A stretch of 64,000 nt of DNA from Eubacteriales bacterium. GTDB lineage: Bacteria > Bacillota > Clostridia > Lachnospirales > Lachnospiraceae. Under the pieces are notes generated by a model. That model saw only the letters and a list, made by a program, of their open reading frames with translations. It had not been told where the DNA came from and ran no database searches. The first letter of the stretch is position 1, and each line of letters begins with the position of its first letter. Shown piece after piece: positions 62,428-64,000 of this stretch. Location: the NCBI GenBank assembly GCA_030525875.1, contig JAUNDV010000002.1, positions 91,941 to 155,940 on the forward strand. The letters run 5' to 3'. A program made the position numbers and the translations under genes.

Positions 62428-62784
62428 TTATTTGTCTATATGTGAGGAAATCTTACTAAGGTAAGCGAGTAATCTCCTTTGAGAATCTATATCAGAAGTA
62501 GTGTACGTTTCTATGAAAGCAAACAATTCAGGTGTTTCTTTAGCGGAAATCATATAGCTATTGGGTGCAGGATTATCTGTTTTTTCAGTTAGGTAATCAA
62601 CAGAAGTTCCAAAAATTTAAGCCATATAGTGTATGACATGGATGGAAGGCGTGCGTGCTCCGGATTCATAGCGTGAATAAGCAGGTTGAGAAAGATGCAT
62701 TTTGAGCGCAGCTTCCTGCTTTGTTATTCCTAATTTTTTACGACATTTAATTAACCTTTCTCGATTCAAAGTAATTGTATTCAT
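62428..62784 (-). pseudogene. XRE-family regulator interrupted by a stop codon
   Basis: On the minus strand, the ATG at 62784 opens a frame with a Cro/C1-type helix-turn-helix: CRKKLGITKQEAALKMHLSQPAYSRYESGARTPSI, residues 14-48. At codon 56 (62617-62619) a TAA interrupts it after HYMA. The same frame continues directly with IFGTSVDYLTEKTDNP, the standard continuation of such regulators, and ends at 62428, 118 codons with the stop read as one residue. A single AAA to TAA change at a common lysine position is the simplest explanation. AAGGAG lies about 9 bases before the start. A short 55-residue product could still bind DNA. Confidence 0.8.
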
Positions 62785-62909
62785 TCCTTGCTCTCCTTTT
62801 TATTTTAGCTTTTCATAAGCATTTTACGTGTACATTTAATTTATACACATTTTATTTAGTATTTCATTTTTTCATACTTCGCACTTCACATATTGCTGAA
62901 TTGTAAAAG

Positions 62910-63120
62910 TAAATTCCAGTGAAGAAGTAAATTCCACTGCATTTTAAAATCCAGCTTCATTGCAAGATTTTTTTAGAAAAAAGGTAAGCAAATCTGTTAT
63001 AATTAAGAAGATTTCTTATAAAAAAATTGTTTTCAGGACATGGCAAACAGGCTACTGGAGTTCTGTGTGCAAGACTAAATTCCACCAGCCACATTATAAA
63101 AATGTAAAGAGTTTAATTCC
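62910..63120. repeat. Repeated TAAATTCCA motifs beside the IS30-type gene
   Basis: TAAATTCCAGTG (62910-62921) and TAAATTCCACTG (62928-62939) are tandem near-copies 18 bases apart. TAAATTCCACC recurs at 63076-63086, and TTAATTCC at 63113-63120. They lie just beyond the end of the transposase gene and may be terminal or subterminal transposase-binding repeats. The rest of 62785-63147 shows no gene. Confidence 0.4.
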
Positions 63121-63147
63121 TGTCCGACAGCAGATTTTATAAGTTAA

Positions 63148-63957
63148 TTAATGGTTAAAGCGAATCAGCTTAGGCGTTAGATTAACCTTATCAGGTGAAA
63201 TACGCTTAAGCTGAAGTGCTTTCAAGGTATGCTCACCAAAAGATTTTAACGCAACGTCATATGGAGTTTGTCCATTCAAACTTTTTCTAGGCGTAGAATT
63301 GATATGATTTACAATTAGGTTAACATCCCATTGTGTTAAATATTCAAAACTAGTTCCTTTAGGAAGAATCATACGAAGCATCGTATGCGAATTTTCTACA
63401 CCACCTTTTTGACCACTTCTCATAGGATCACAATAATAGATGCTTGTTCTCTGAAATCCTTCAATACCTGTTTCTAAAATTTCAGGGTCGCCAAATTCAG
63501 AGCCTCTGTCTGTGAGCAGATTTTCAAACAAAGAAATAAATTCATAAGTACCCAGTTTCTTTTCTAAATGATCAAAAACAATACGTACAGCACCTTTAGT
63601 GCAACGATTCATCAAAAATGCCAAGAAAAGCTTTTCCTTTGGAAAAAAGAAGGTTAAGAGTGTTTTCTTAGATTCTCGTGAAGAGTGTACAGTATCCATC
63701 TCAACATATACAGAAGGATTGAGAGCCTGGAAATCAGAGTATGTTCTACTGATAAATACAGAACGATCTGAAATCTGCGTTTTATGGCATTTACGAGGTT
63801 TAAACTTGGTTTTACGCTTTAAATCAATGTTACGAGCAGTAAATAATCCTTGATCAAGATAGTTGTATATCGTTCTAACAGATATATCTAGTTCAGGATG
63901 ATTTGTCGCTATCTGATAAGGTGATTGACCTTGTTCAATTAATGGTGATATTGTCAA
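63148..63957 (-). mobile_element. IS30-family transposase, 5' part missing or broken
   Basis: A 269-residue piece of an IS30-type DDE transposase. The three acids are visible in VEMDTVHSS, ILTDRGSEFGDP-like LLTDRGSEFGDPE, and QKGGVENSHTMLRMILPKG. The C-terminal part (NGQTPYDVALKSFG, LTPKLI) is complete. IS30 transposases carry an N-terminal helix-turn-helix of roughly 100-130 residues, absent here. In frame, a TAA lies at 63973-63975, just before CKTLLTISPLIEQG, so the N-terminal part is out of frame or interrupted, and the window ends at 64000. The TTG at 63957 is not a convincing start. It may be a degenerate copy. Confidence 0.85.
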
Positions 63958-64000
63958 TAATGTTTTACATATTTAACTCGTATAAAGCAGATAGCTATGC

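Noticed and set aside
62910-62939. CRISPR-like repeat
   Set aside because: Only two short near-copies without spacers of constant length and no cas genes; fits transposon-end repeats better.

Overview
The window looks like chromosomal DNA of a low-GC Firmicute of class Clostridia, most likely a Lachnospiraceae member. The basis is AT-rich sequence with strong AGGAGG ribosome-binding sites, sigma-A promoters of TTGACA/TATAAT type, BMP and TRAP transporters with lipobox signals, a short (type 3) prolyl-tRNA synthetase, an orphan MreB and a putative CmpB-type membrane protein. The family assignment is inference; no 16S rRNA or other taxonomic marker RNA is present. I saw no tRNA, rRNA or CRISPR array.

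Layout. 1-1300: end of a NifS/NifU iron-sulfur pair, then rubredoxin. 1400-4750: a small surface-polysaccharide cluster (RfbH/E1-like dehydrase, LicD, membrane-anchored GT2). 4800-7750: a yybP-ykoY-type (Mn2+) riboswitch ahead of a P-type cation ATPase. 7760-9270: BCCT transporter on the minus strand. 9400-27050: housekeeping genes (TrmL, PflX-like radical SAM protein, FtsH, MutS2, an orphan response regulator, a guanylate-kinase-like protein, HIT protein, ORF6N protein, ProS, ThiN-like, CCA-adding enzyme, RidA, phosphoglucomutase, acyltransferase, CmpB-like membrane protein). 27060-31640: an unusual GC-rich hairpin region, MreB, RecD2 and a ComF that appears to start at AUA. 31690-35250: rpmG-secE-nusG-rplK-rplA, then L10 leader and rplJ-rplL, but no rpoB follows.

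35300-42770: an AT-richer block beginning with a LacI regulator, followed by a nucleoside phosphorylase, HAD phosphatase, BMP lipoprotein, double ABC ATPase and two permeases. It reads as one nucleoside uptake and phosphorolysis system. Two copies of the same 16-bp operator sit at the lacI start and at the operon start. 42900-46660: MATE transporter, lipid kinase and RarA. 46740-50590: a GH2 glycosidase with a GPH sugar symporter. 50700-51740: a repeat-containing lipoprotein.

51780-59373: a sugar-acid system. GntR, a YcxB-like membrane protein, an IlvD/Edd dehydratase and an enolase-superfamily ManD-like dehydratase lie on the minus strand, divergent from a DctP-DctQ-DctM TRAP transporter. 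Two TNGTNNNACNA-type operators lie in the divergent gap. DctM carries an apparent frameshift. 59430-62400: ClpB with a CIRCE element overlapping its promoter. 62428-64000: an XRE regulator broken by an internal stop codon, and the right part of an IS30-type transposase, a decaying accessory edge.

No single locus is clearly a new defence or mobile system. The most useful signals are regulatory (paired operators, the riboswitch, unusual starts and leaders) and the broken or odd genes noted below.
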